A DNA stretch of 42,324 nucleotides, from NCBI GenBank assembly GCA_016342325.1, contig JAEINR010000056.1:1-42324 (forward strand), in the 5' to 3' direction. This DNA is from Desulfobacterium sp. (GTDB lineage: Bacteria > Desulfobacterota > Desulfobacteria > Desulfobacterales > Desulfobacteraceae). Shown piece after piece: positions 15,097-23,682 of this stretch (position 1 is the stretch's first letter; every line of letters starts with the position of its first letter). Both the position numbers and the translations under genes were made by a program. The notes beneath the pieces are model-generated. The model worked only from the letters and a program-made list of their open reading frames with translations, searched no databases and had not been told where the DNA came from.

Positions 15097-16911
15097 TTAA
15101 CCGGCAAACGAAGCTTCGTCGATATCGATGGCGGCACCGCTCACCCCTTTGAGACCGGCAAGGTTACCCATGGTGATGGGCAGCAGGGTCTCAACAAAGA
15201 ACTGCAGGGACTTGATCTGACCATCGTAAAAGGGCTTGTCCTTGGCCTTGGCCTTTTCAAGCTTCTGGGCGGCAATGGAGGCTCTCCAGAGCAGCATCCA
15301 CGCCACAACCACCTCGCCGGTGGCATCCTGGAAGGGATGGGCATTGGCAAAGGCGTTGAGCACCTTGGCGGACATGGCGGTCTGGCCCATGGTCAGCGCA
15401 ACCTCGCCCAGCTTGTTCAAGGCTTCCTCCACCTGGGCGGCATAGCCCTGGATGGCGGGAATCTCTTTTGCCACGGCAACGGTCTTCTGCATCTCGCCAA
15501 AGAGATCCATGACCGGCTTGCCCTTGTTCATGCCGAGCTTCCGGCCCAAAAGATCCATGGCCTGGATGCCGTTGGTCCCTTCATAAATCAGGGTAATCCG
15601 GCAGTCCCTGAGCAGCTGTGCCATGGGATATTCTTCGATGAACCCGTAGCCACCATAGATCTGCATGCCCTGGCTGCAGACATCAAAGGCGCGGTCAGTC
15701 ACATAGCCCTTGGCAATGGGGGTGAGTACCTCCACAAGCCCCTGGTATTTGGCCTTTTCTTCCTCGGTATCGCCAACCACGGCCATGTCTGCGCAATAGT
15801 TGACATAGTAGAGGATGCTTCTCATGCCTTCCACATAGACCTTCATCTTGAGCAGCTGACGCTTGACGTCCGGATGCTGGATGATGGGAACGGCCTTTGC
15901 GTTGGGGTCCATCATCTCAAGAAGGTTCTTGCCCTGGATCCGCTGTTTGGCGTAGTTCACGGCATACATATAGGAGGCGGTGGCACAGGCAAACCCCTGG
16001 AATCCCACCAGCAGCCGGGCCTCGTTCATCATCACGAACATGGCCTTCATACCCTTGTTCTCTTCGCCGAGAAGGGTACCGACGCAGTTGCCGTTGCTGC
16101 CAAGGGCAAGGGAACAGGTGCTGTTACCGTGGATCCCCATCTTGTGCTCGATGCCGGTGCAGACCACATCGTTGAACTCGCCCGGCGTGCCGTCATCTTT
16201 GACCAGAAATTTGGGTACAAGAAAAAGGGAAATGCCCTTGGTTCCCTCGGGAGCGCCTTCGATCCGGGCAAGGACGGGATGGATGATATTATCTGTCAGG
16301 TCATGCTCGCCGCCGGAGATGAAGATCTTCTCTCCGGTGATGGAGTAGGTGCCGTCATCGTTTAGCTTGGCCGTGGTGGTCAAGGCCCCCACGTCGGAAC
16401 CTGCCCCCGGTTCAGTGAGCAGCATGGTACCGGCCCATTCGCCCGTGTACATCTTTTTGAGGAAGATTTTTTTCTGCTCGTCGGTGCCAAACTCCTCCAC
16501 CAGTTTGCCGGCGCCGTGGGTGAGGCCCGGGTACATCATAAAGGGATAATTGGCACCGTTAAAATATTCGGCAGCAGCTGAGGAGATGGTTCTGGGCATA
16601 CCCTGGCCGCCCCACTCGGGATCCTCGGTCATGGCCAGCCATTCGCCCTCGTTGAACAGGTCATAGAGTCGCTTAAAAGATTTAGGAGTGGTCACCTGGC
16701 CGTTCTCAAGGGTGCAGCCCTCCTCGTCGCCTTCTTTCTGGGTGGGCAGGATCTCTTTTACGGCAAGATTACGGGCCTCTGAGACGATAAGGTCGATCGT
16801 CTTTTTGTTGAACTCAGCAAAAGCATCGCTCTTCTTTGCCAGAGATGCAGCGTCAAGCATTTCGTGAAGTACAAAATCAACATCCCTTCGATCGGAAATA
16901 AACTGTGCCAT
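15097..16911 (-). CDS. Acyl-CoA dehydrogenase, long form with C-terminal extension
   Basis: The 604-residue flavoprotein should oxidise an acyl-CoA to the enoyl-CoA, passing electrons to ETF. The FAD/substrate region shows LLTEPGAGSDVGAL (164-177) and ITGEKIFISGGEHD (191-204). The typical end signature MQIYGGYGFIEEYPM (416-430) and LIYEGTNGIQ (441-450) follow, with Glu444 as the expected base. The extra roughly 150 residues after this match the acyl-CoA dehydrogenase C-terminal domain found in about 600-residue forms. The ATG has GGGAGTG eight bases upstream. It is monocistronic, with its own terminator. Chain length of the substrate is not evident; a role in fatty or aromatic acid degradation is likely. 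Confidence 0.93.
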   Translation of the reverse strand: MAQFISDRRDVDFVLHEMLDAASLAKKSDAFAEFNKKTIDLIVSEARNLAVKEILPTQKEGDEEGCTLENGQVTTPKSFKRLYDLFNEGEWLAMTEDPEWGGQGMPRTISSAAAEYFNGANYPFMMYPGLTHGAGKLVEEFGTDEQKKIFLKKMYTGEWAGTMLLTEPGAGSDVGALTTTAKLNDDGTYSITGEKIFISGGEHDLTDNIIHPVLARIEGAPEGTKGISLFLVPKFLVKDDGTPGEFNDVVCTGIEHKMGIHGNSTCSLALGSNGNCVGTLLGEENKGMKAMFVMMNEARLLVGFQGFACATASYMYAVNYAKQRIQGKNLLEMMDPNAKAVPIIQHPDVKRQLLKMKVYVEGMRSILYYVNYCADMAVVGDTEEEKAKYQGLVEVLTPIAKGYVTDRAFDVCSQGMQIYGGYGFIEEYPMAQLLRDCRITLIYEGTNGIQAMDLLGRKLGMNKGKPVMDLFGEMQKTVAVAKEIPAIQGYAAQVEEALNKLGEVALTMGQTAMSAKVLNAFANAHPFQDATGEVVVAWMLLWRASIAAQKLEKAKAKDKPFYDGQIKSLQFFVETLLPITMGNLAGLKGVSGAAIDIDEASFAG

Positions 16912-17221
16912 CGTTAAACACTCCCATGAATTTATTTTTGATAAAATACCCCTGTTCCGGTCACTCTGCCTGGTCGGATGAACCGTCCTTCATGCCCAAA
17001 CCCACGCATTCAAGGTAAAAAGCTTAAAAAAAGCCATGGTGACGACAATAAAATCATCAACCATTAAACAGAGTGGAAACAGATAGTTTCATAAAAACCA
17101 GTGACGCCTTGAATCCTGTTCTCCTTTCTTGTATCCTGTTTACAATACAAAATGAATTATCATTCATCGCATTTGAACCGAGTATAGTCAATAGCTTTTT
17201 TTAGTTTTTTTGAGGGGTTTT
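16912..17221. promoter_or_regulatory. Divergent intergenic region with a short palindrome
   Basis: These 310 bases separate the divergent acyl-CoA dehydrogenase and DUF523 genes and hold no gene that I can support. An inverted repeat ATGAAT-TATC-ATTCAT (17152-17167) stands 55 bases before the DUF523 start and may be a regulator site; no known box fits it well. Confidence 0.35.
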
Positions 17222-17704
17222 ATGAAGCAAATTTTGATCAGCGCCTGCATTGCGGGCGAGGCGATTCGGTACGACGGAAGGGGCTTTCCCGTCAAGGATC
17301 CGTTACTCATGGAATGGCTCAAGGAGAAAAGAGCTTTGCCCTTCTGCCCCGAAGTGTCAGGGGGGCTTGCCACCCCCAGGCCCCCGGCCGAAATCCAGGG
17401 GGGGTCCGGCTTGGATGTGCTGGCAGGAAGGGCCAGGATCGTCAACACCCTGGGCGAGGATGTCACCGATGACTTTGTTCTGGGCGCCCACAAGACCCTC
17501 TCCTTTGCAAAGGACAATGGCGTAATGGCCGCCATTCTCAAGGAGAACAGTCCCTCCTGCGGATCTACCACCATTTATGACGGAACATTTTCCAGTCATC
17601 TCGTGCCTGGCAATGGGGTGACGACGGCCCTGCTCCGGGCCCACCACATTGTGGTGTTCAACGAAACTGAAATTGCTGGCGCAGCGCGGTTTCTGGCGGA
17701 ATAA
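17222..17704 (+). CDS. DUF523 / TudS-like iron-sulfur protein
   Basis: The 160-residue protein is predicted from the ATG at 17222, with GAGGGG just upstream; an in-frame TTG at 17210 is less likely. The three family cysteines are present: Cys9 in ISACIAGE, Cys42 in LPFCPEVSGGL and Cys113 in NSPSCGS. In TudS, a DUF523 family member, such cysteines hold a [4Fe-4S] cluster that removes sulfur from 2-thiouracil. The first motif reads CIAG where many relatives have CLLG. The gene stands between acyl-CoA dehydrogenase and a peptide ABC transporter without obvious functional link. Desulfidase activity on thio-bases is a family-based guess. Confidence 0.85.
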   Translation: MKQILISACIAGEAIRYDGRGFPVKDPLLMEWLKEKRALPFCPEVSGGLATPRPPAEIQGGSGLDVLAGRARIVNTLGEDVTDDFVLGAHKTLSFAKDNGVMAAILKENSPSCGSTTIYDGTFSSHLVPGNGVTTALLRAHHIVVFNETEIAGAARFLAE

Positions 17705-17730
17705 AATATTAAAAACAAGGGGTTATTTTC

Positions 17731-17759
17731 TTGACCACACGTGCCCTGTCTGGTACTTT
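17731..17759 (+). promoter_or_regulatory. Possible promoter of the ABC importer operon
   Basis: TTGACC (17731-17736) and TACTTT (17754-17759) are spaced by 17 bases, about 90 bases before the binding-protein start. The -35 is good and the -10 only moderate. Confidence 0.4.
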
Positions 17760-17846
17760 TGCCGGGACACAATTTTATTTCAGACAGTGAACCACATTTA
17801 CTAAAGGGACGCTTGTCTATCTTATTAATTTGATTAGGAGGATGGG

Positions 17847-19400
17847 ATGAAAAAATTTGTTGTAGTTGGTTTAACCCTTTTCATGGTTTTGGCAGTTGGT
17901 TTTTCAGCCAATGCCAAGACACTGAAAGTCGGTCTTGATGCGGATCCGGTATCCCTTGATATACAAGTTCAGTTGTCAGGCGGCATGCTTCAGCTCTCAC
18001 ACTGGAGCTTTGATCCCCTGGTTCGCTGGACCCAGGAAATGACATTTGAGCCCCGGCTTGCCACCAAATGGGAGCGGATGGACGACCTGACCATGCGGTT
18101 CTACCTACGCAAGGGCGTCAAATTTCACTCCGGCAACCCTTTTACAGCCAAGGATGTGAAGTGGACCTTTGACCGCATGCGTAAGAGTATCGACTACAAG
18201 GGTCTCATCGAACCCTTTGTGGGCATCGATGTCGTCGACGACCACACCATCGACATCAAGACAAAAAAACCCTATGCCCTTCTCCTGAACATGGCCACCT
18301 ACTTCTTTCCCATGGATTCCGTGTTCTACACAGGAACCGATGAAACGGGTCAGCCCAAAGATGCCATCGTAAAGATAGGCCCCTCCTTTGCCCTGAACAA
18401 CTCGTCCGGCACAGGCCCCTATGTGGTTACCAGCCGTGAGCAGGGCGTCAAGATGGTGTTTGACCGGTTCAAGGACTACTGGGATACCAAATCCCCGGGC
18501 AACGTGGATCAGATTATCCTCACCCCGATTAAAGAGGATGCAACACGGGTAGCCGCCCTTCTCTCAGGGGATGTGGACTTTATCTCCCCGGTTCCCCCCC
18601 AGGATTTCAAGCGCATTGAAAAAGATGCCAATGTCAAGCTTGAGACCATCAACGGCGGTCGTATCATCACCTTTCAGATGAACTCCGAGCGCCGCCCCGA
18701 GTTCAAGGATCTCAAGGTTCGCCAGGCAATGGTCTATGCGGTCAACAACGCCGGCATTGTGAAAAAACTGATGAAGGGAACCGCAACGGTTGCAGGCCAG
18801 CAGGGACCTGAAGGGTATGCCGGATACAAGGCCAGCCTCAAACCCCGCTACAATCTCAAGAAGGCCAAGTCCCTCATGAAAGAGGCCGGATACGCAAACG
18901 GTTTTGAGTGCACCATGATCGCCCCCAACAACCGTTACGTAAAAGACGAAAAAATCGCCGAGGCCGTTGTCCAGATGCTGGCCAAGATCAACATCAAGGT
19001 CAACCTCAAGACCATGCCCAAGGCCCAGTACTGGGATGAGTTTGATGCCAAGGTGGCCGACATCCAGATGATCGGATGGCACTCGGACACAGAGGATTCC
19101 GGTAACTTCTCAGAGTTCCTCGCCATGTGCCCCAACAAGGAAACCGGCCACGGTCAGTACAACAGCGGCATGTACTGCAACAAAACAGTGGATGAGCTGA
19201 CCATGGCTGCCCAGTCTGAAACAGATCTGGCAAAACGGGCCGCCATGCTCCAGAAGATTGAGCAGATTCTCTATGATGACGCAGCCTTCATCCCCCTTCA
19301 CTGGCAGAACATCTCCTATGCAGGTAAGAACAACGTTGGCATTGCCCCCGTTATCAACGCCATGAACTTCCCCTACCTTGGAGACATTGTTGTAAAATAA
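17847..19400 (+). CDS. ABC importer substrate-binding protein, family 5 (peptide/nickel type)
   Basis: The 517-residue exported protein captures the substrate for the importer encoded downstream. A signal peptide is clear: MKK, a hydrophobic core to about residue 20, and ANA before a likely cut at 23/24. The mature part shows the SBP_bac_5 pattern, with RFYLRKGVKFHSGNPFTAKD at about 86-105, LSGDVDFISPVPP further on, and LKVRQAMVYAVN in the middle. GGAGG lies before the ATG. Permeases and ATPases follow in the same direction. The family carries di- or oligopeptides, nickel or opines; the ligand cannot be read from the sequence. A strong hairpin after the stop may keep its mRNA more abundant than that of the permeases. 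Confidence 0.93.
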   Translation: MKKFVVVGLTLFMVLAVGFSANAKTLKVGLDADPVSLDIQVQLSGGMLQLSHWSFDPLVRWTQEMTFEPRLATKWERMDDLTMRFYLRKGVKFHSGNPFTAKDVKWTFDRMRKSIDYKGLIEPFVGIDVVDDHTIDIKTKKPYALLLNMATYFFPMDSVFYTGTDETGQPKDAIVKIGPSFALNNSSGTGPYVVTSREQGVKMVFDRFKDYWDTKSPGNVDQIILTPIKEDATRVAALLSGDVDFISPVPPQDFKRIEKDANVKLETINGGRIITFQMNSERRPEFKDLKVRQAMVYAVNNAGIVKKLMKGTATVAGQQGPEGYAGYKASLKPRYNLKKAKSLMKEAGYANGFECTMIAPNNRYVKDEKIAEAVVQMLAKINIKVNLKTMPKAQYWDEFDAKVADIQMIGWHSDTEDSGNFSEFLAMCPNKETGHGQYNSGMYCNKTVDELTMAAQSETDLAKRAAMLQKIEQILYDDAAFIPLHWQNISYAGKNNVGIAPVINAMNFPYLGDIVVK

Positions 19401-19411
19401 GAGATTGAACA

Positions 19412-19443
19412 ATGGGTAGTGGGAACTTTTTACCACTACCCAT
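19412..19443 (+). terminator. Strong hairpin between binding-protein and permease genes
   Basis: A perfect 11-bp stem (ATGGGTAGTGG with CCACTACCCAT) has a 10-base loop, 12 bases after the binding-protein stop. No T run follows, so it more likely protects the upstream mRNA or terminates only partly, letting the operon continue. Confidence 0.65.
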
Positions 19444-19554
19444 CCATCTCCATAACCGACCGGGGAAGGGTTTTTATAGACAGTTGCACACGAACAGAGA
19501 CCCAATGCAAAGCCCTATGACAGCCCTTCCCCTTTAGCGTAAAGAATAAAACAA

Positions 19555-20538
19555 ATGTTTGCATTTATCGTAAGAAGAATCACCCAGGCCATCTTTGTCA
19601 TGCTGATCATCAGCCTGATCGGGTTTGCCATTAAGAACAAGATAGGCGATCCTGTCCGGGACCTGGTGGGCGAGCGAGTCACCCCGGCGGAAAGGGCAGA
19701 AATCCGTGACAGGTTAGGGCTGAACGACCCCTTTGCAAAACAATATGTCCGATTCCTCAAGAACGCCGCCCACGGCGATCTCGGCCTCTCTTTTTTCTAC
19801 AAGAAACCGGCCCTGGAGGTGATCCTCTCCAAGGCCCCGGCAACCATGGAACTGGTCCTTGGCGCAGGGCTCATCATCATGCTGGTCTCCCTGCCCCTGG
19901 GGGTCTACACGGCCCTTCGGCCACGGAGTTTCCTCTCACGGTTCACCATGGGATTTTCCACCCTTGGGGTGTCCATGCCCGTGTTCCTCACCGCCATCAT
20001 GCTCATCTACATCTTCGGGGTCCAGCTCCACTGGCTCCCCTCCTATGGCAGGGGGGAAACCGTTGATCTCTTTGGCAACGGGTGGTGGCAGTCGGGCTTT
20101 TTCACCCTGGACGGACTCAAGCACCTGATCCTTCCCTGCGTCTCCCTTGCTTCCATCACGCTGCCCCTCTTTATCCGGCTCATCCGGTCTGAAATGATGG
20201 AGGTACTTGAGAGCGAATATATCAAGTTTGCCTGGGCCAAAGGATTGCCGCCCATGCGGATCTGGATGGTCCACGCCTTTAAGAACACGCTTCTCCCGGT
20301 GGTCACGGTATTTGGCGTACAGATCGGCATCATGTTTGCCTTTACCATCCTGACCGAGACCGTTTTCCAGTGGCAGGGCATGGGCTACATGTTCCTGGAA
20401 GCGGTGGAACGATCCGACATCTCCCTTCTCATCACCTATCTCATCGTTGTCGGCTCCCTCTTTGTCATTGTCAATACCGTTGTGGACATTCTATACGGCC
20501 TGATAAACCCCACGGTCAGAATAGCAGGAAGAAAATGA
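19555..20538 (+). CDS. ABC importer permease, DppB/OppB type
   Basis: The 327-residue inner-membrane protein forms one half of the transport channel. It begins MFAFIVRRITQAIFVMLI, a typical first transmembrane segment, followed by a periplasmic loop with DRLGLNDPFAKQYVRFL and GDLGLSF, both hallmark motifs of the family. About six membrane segments can be seen. The EAA-like loop near EYIKFAWAKGLPPMRIWMVH (about 221-240) should contact the ATPases. The ribosome site is weak, and the gap to the binding-protein gene is 154 bases, partly filled by a hairpin. It overlaps the next permease by four bases (ATGA). Confidence 0.92.
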   Translation: MFAFIVRRITQAIFVMLIISLIGFAIKNKIGDPVRDLVGERVTPAERAEIRDRLGLNDPFAKQYVRFLKNAAHGDLGLSFFYKKPALEVILSKAPATMELVLGAGLIIMLVSLPLGVYTALRPRSFLSRFTMGFSTLGVSMPVFLTAIMLIYIFGVQLHWLPSYGRGETVDLFGNGWWQSGFFTLDGLKHLILPCVSLASITLPLFIRLIRSEMMEVLESEYIKFAWAKGLPPMRIWMVHAFKNTLLPVVTVFGVQIGIMFAFTILTETVFQWQGMGYMFLEAVERSDISLLITYLIVVGSLFVIVNTVVDILYGLINPTVRIAGRK

Positions 20539-21455
20539 AAAATTCCATCAAGCGTTTCAAAGAATCCTATCTTTTTTACAGTTTCAAGCGGGATAAAACC
20601 GCCATGGCAAGCTTTGTCATCCTGGTCATCTTCCTGTTGCTGAGCCTTGCGGCCCCCCTGATCTCGCCGTACAATCCCTATGATGCCAAAACCACGGACC
20701 TCATGAACGCCGAGATCCCCCCGGCCTTCATGGCGGAGGGCACCAGCGAATTTCTCCTGGGCACGGACAACATGGGACGGGATCTCCTGTCCACCATGTT
20801 CTACGGCCTCAGGATCTCTGTGCTCATCGGACTTGGCGCCGTGTTCCTCCAGGCCACCATCGGCATCATGGTCGGCCTCACCGCTGGCTATATGGGGGGC
20901 AAGGTGGATGCGGTGCTCATGCGGATCGCAGACATACAGTTTTCGTTTCCCTACCTCATGGTGGCGATCTTCATTTCAGCCATCTTTCAGCTCATGTTCG
21001 GCATCGGCAGCTTTGAACAGCTTTCCGTCCCCCTTCTCGTCGTCATCATCGGCCTGGCCGAGTGGCCCGTGTACGCGCGGACCATCCGGGCATCGGTCAT
21101 GGGAGAGAAGAACAAGGAGTATGTGGAGGCAGCCAGGGTGATCGGCCTCTCCCGGCCGGTGATCATGTTCCGCCACGTCCTTCCCAACACATTGACATCG
21201 GTGATGGTCATCTCAACCATCCAGGTAGCCAATGCCGTGATGAGTGAGGCGGCACTGTCCTTCCTGGGGCTTGGTATGCCCGTGACCATGCCCTCCCTGG
21301 GATCGCTCATCAAGTCAGGGTTTGAGTATATTTTTTCCGGCGTATGGTGGATCACCATCTTTCCGGGAATATTCCTCATCCTCTTCGTCCTTGTGATCAA
21401 CCTCCTGGGGGACTGGCTCAGGGATGTGCTCAACCCCAAACTGTACAAAGGATAG
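20535..21455 (+). CDS. ABC importer permease, DppC/OppC type
   Basis: The 306-residue protein is predicted from the ATG at 20535, coupled to the upstream permease by ATGA; the longer open frame to 20370 lies wholly inside that gene and is rejected. The N-terminal cytoplasmic stretch and first membrane segment (about 24-42) precede the family motif FLLGTDNMGRDLLS (about 72-85). The cytoplasmic coupling loop holds EYVEAARVIGLSRPVIMFRH (about 196-215). Near the end, AALSFLGLGMP is also typical. It pairs with the DppB-type protein to make the channel. The next gene starts six bases after the stop. Confidence 0.92.
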   Translation: MKNSIKRFKESYLFYSFKRDKTAMASFVILVIFLLLSLAAPLISPYNPYDAKTTDLMNAEIPPAFMAEGTSEFLLGTDNMGRDLLSTMFYGLRISVLIGLGAVFLQATIGIMVGLTAGYMGGKVDAVLMRIADIQFSFPYLMVAIFISAIFQLMFGIGSFEQLSVPLLVVIIGLAEWPVYARTIRASVMGEKNKEYVEAARVIGLSRPVIMFRHVLPNTLTSVMVISTIQVANAVMSEAALSFLGLGMPVTMPSLGSLIKSGFEYIFSGVWWITIFPGIFLILFVLVINLLGDWLRDVLNPKLYKG

Positions 21456-21461
21456 TCAACC

Positions 21462-22421
21462 ATGTCCCATCTGTTGGAAGTACAAGACCTTAAAGTAAAA
21501 TTTGCCTTGAGATTCGGTGATCTCACGGCCATCGACGGCATCAGCTTCACCCTGGACAAGGGAGAGCGGCTGGGCATCGTCGGAGAAAGCGGTGCCGGAA
21601 AATCGGTCACAGGCTTTGCCATCATCAACCTGTTGAGCAAACCCGGGTTCATTGCCGAGGGAAAGGTTCTCTTCAATGGCAAGGATATCAGCACCTTGCC
21701 GGGCAGGGAGATGAGAAGACTCCGGGGTAACCGGATCAGCATGATCTTCCAGGATCCCATGATGACCCTGAACCCCGTGTTCACCATCGGCACCCAGATG
21801 GTGGAGACCCTCAAGGCCCATCGAAATATCACCACCCGTGAGGCTGAAAAAATCGCCCTGGAAAAGCTCAGGAAGGTGCATATCCCATCGCCGGAAAAGC
21901 GGCTGGACCAGTACCCCCATGAGTTCTCAGGCGGCATGCGGCAACGGATCATCATTGCCATCTCGCTTTTGAACGATCCTGCCATCATCATCGCGGACGA
22001 GCCCACAACGGCCCTGGACGTAACCATCCAGGCCGAAATAATGGACCTGCTCCAGGAACTGTGCCAGGAAGAGGAGATGGGCCTCATTCTCATCACCCAC
22101 GACCTGGGCGTGGTCTCCCAGGTCACCGAGAAGATCGCCGTGATGTATGCAGGTAAAATCATCGAGACGGGGGACACCCAAACCGTGGTCAACTCCCCCT
22201 CCCACCCCTATACCCAGGGACTGATCAAATCCCTTCCAGGGGCCTTGAAGACCGGTGAGCGGCTCTACCAGATCCCGGGAATGATGCCGAACCTCACCGC
22301 CATTCCCCCGGGCTGCGCATTCAACCCAAGATGTCATCTCAAGGAGGAGATCTGTGTAAAAGACCTTCCCCTTCTAAAGCGAACCGAAAAAGGCATAATG
22401 GCTGCATGCCATATGATATAG
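21462..22421 (+). CDS. ABC importer ATPase, DppD/OppD type
   Basis: The 319-residue cytoplasmic ATPase has Walker A GESGAGKS (41-48), the signature SGGMRQR (about 153-159), Walker B AIIIADEPT and the D-loop ALDVTIQ, followed by a switch His in LITHDLG. The C-terminal PGCAFNPRC is the oligopeptide-transporter extension that in relatives may hold a metal cluster. It is likely to pair with the DppF-type ATPase next to it to drive the permeases. AAGGA lies about nine bases before the ATG. Confidence 0.93.
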   Translation: MSHLLEVQDLKVKFALRFGDLTAIDGISFTLDKGERLGIVGESGAGKSVTGFAIINLLSKPGFIAEGKVLFNGKDISTLPGREMRRLRGNRISMIFQDPMMTLNPVFTIGTQMVETLKAHRNITTREAEKIALEKLRKVHIPSPEKRLDQYPHEFSGGMRQRIIIAISLLNDPAIIIADEPTTALDVTIQAEIMDLLQELCQEEEMGLILITHDLGVVSQVTEKIAVMYAGKIIETGDTQTVVNSPSHPYTQGLIKSLPGALKTGERLYQIPGMMPNLTAIPPGCAFNPRCHLKEEICVKDLPLLKRTEKGIMAACHMI

Positions 22422-22426
22422 AGGAT

Positions 22427-23449
22427 ATGAAGAACAACACCCCCATACTGACCATCAAGAATGTCGTAAAACACTTTGACATCTCCGGCGGCCTTCTTGA
22501 CCAGCTGAAATTTAAGAACGGACGCATTGTCCGGGAAAAGACCACGGTAAAGGCGGTCAACGACGTCAGCCTCACCATCAACAAGGGCGAAACCCTGAGC
22601 GTGGTCGGAGAATCCGGATGCGGCAAATCCACCCTTGCCAGGGTGGTCATGGGACTCTACCCCCCCAACGCAGGAGAGATCTATTACAAGGAAGACCGCA
22701 TCGACCAACTGACCCACAAGGAGATGCTCCCCTTCCGGAAAAAGATGCAGATGATCTTCCAGGATCCCTATGCATCGTTGAACCCGAGAAAGACCGTGAA
22801 GCAGACCCTGGAGGAGCCCCTGCGGTTCCACAACCCCAAGATGACCCGGGCCGCCATCCATGACAAGATCATGTCCGTGATGAAGCAGGTGGGCGTGGAT
22901 CCTGCATGGTCCTCCCGCTACCCCCACGAATTCTCCGGCGGCCAGCGCCAGCGGATCAGCATCGCCCGGGCATTGATACTGGATCCGGATCTCATCGTGG
23001 CGGACGAGCCCGTATCGGCCCTGGACGTATCCATCCAGGCCCAGATTCTCAACCTGCTCATGGATGCGGGAAGGGACAGGGGACTAACCTACCTCTTCAT
23101 CACCCACGATCTCTCCGTGGTCGAGCACATCAGCACCCGGGTGGCGGTGATGTACCTTGGCACCCTGTGCGAGCTTGCCAAAACCGAGGATCTCTTTGCC
23201 ACTCCGGCCCATCCCTATACCCGGGCACTGTTGAGCGCCATCCCCCGGGTGGGCGAAACCCGACCCAAGAACATCAAGCTCAAGGGCGAGGTGCCCACCC
23301 CGGTGAACCTGCCCACGGGGTGCGTGTTCCACGGTCGGTGCGTCTATGCCGACGCGCGATGCAAAAACGAGGTCCCGAAACTTCTTAAGCTTGACACCGG
23401 CACCTTTGTGGCCTGCCACGCCGTTGAAGAAAAAAGAAACATGGACTGA
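22427..23449 (+). CDS. ABC importer ATPase, DppF/OppF type
   Basis: The 340-residue ATPase is predicted from the ATG at 22427, five bases after the upstream stop; another in-frame ATG at 22406 is possible, and neither has an ideal ribosome site. Walker A GESGCGKS is at 61-68, the signature FSGGQRQR and Walker B LIVADEPVSALDVS follow, then FITHDLSVV. The C-terminal PTGCVFHGRCVYADARC is the Cys-containing OppF/DppF extension. It completes a full five-gene importer. No convincing T-run terminator is seen after it. Confidence 0.92.
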   Translation: MKNNTPILTIKNVVKHFDISGGLLDQLKFKNGRIVREKTTVKAVNDVSLTINKGETLSVVGESGCGKSTLARVVMGLYPPNAGEIYYKEDRIDQLTHKEMLPFRKKMQMIFQDPYASLNPRKTVKQTLEEPLRFHNPKMTRAAIHDKIMSVMKQVGVDPAWSSRYPHEFSGGQRQRISIARALILDPDLIVADEPVSALDVSIQAQILNLLMDAGRDRGLTYLFITHDLSVVEHISTRVAVMYLGTLCELAKTEDLFATPAHPYTRALLSAIPRVGETRPKNIKLKGEVPTPVNLPTGCVFHGRCVYADARCKNEVPKLLKLDTGTFVACHAVEEKRNMD

Positions 23450-23547
23450 TCCCCCCGGATAGACGTCATGGACAACACCCCGGAACCGAGGGAGGGTTGC
23501 ACTCGAATTGATACCTGAGTACGTGTTGAATAAAACACAGGCTCTGT

Positions 23548-23646
23548 TCATATGCGAGCAGCGATAACACCCACAGGTCTCCGGGGCGTCCCCCCACCAC
23601 CCGCCGTAACAGCAAAAACCATTAACGCGACCAAGATCTTTTTCAT
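23548..23646 (-). CDS. Possible 32-residue signal-peptide-like small ORF
   Basis: A short frame starts with ATG behind an excellent AAGGAG site and reads MKKILVALMVFAVTAGGGG, then a Pro/Arg-rich end. The start looks like an export signal, but there is no mature domain. It lies 36 bases downstream of the sensor kinase gene on the same strand. It may be a small membrane peptide or the remains of a lipoprotein gene; a run of six G in the sequence would be a natural frameshift point. No family is recognised. Confidence 0.35.
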   Translation of the reverse strand: MKKILVALMVFAVTAGGGGTPRRPVGVIAARI

Positions 23647-23682
23647 CGAAGGACTCCTTTGGAATTTATTAGGGGGTTATGT

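Noticed and set aside
17152-17167. Fur-box-like inverted repeat before the DUF523 gene
   Set aside because: It keeps only part of the Fur consensus; kept as an unnamed palindrome.
20370-20534. N-terminal extension of the second permease
   Set aside because: It lies inside the first permease gene in another frame, and the ATG at 20535 gives the usual protein start.
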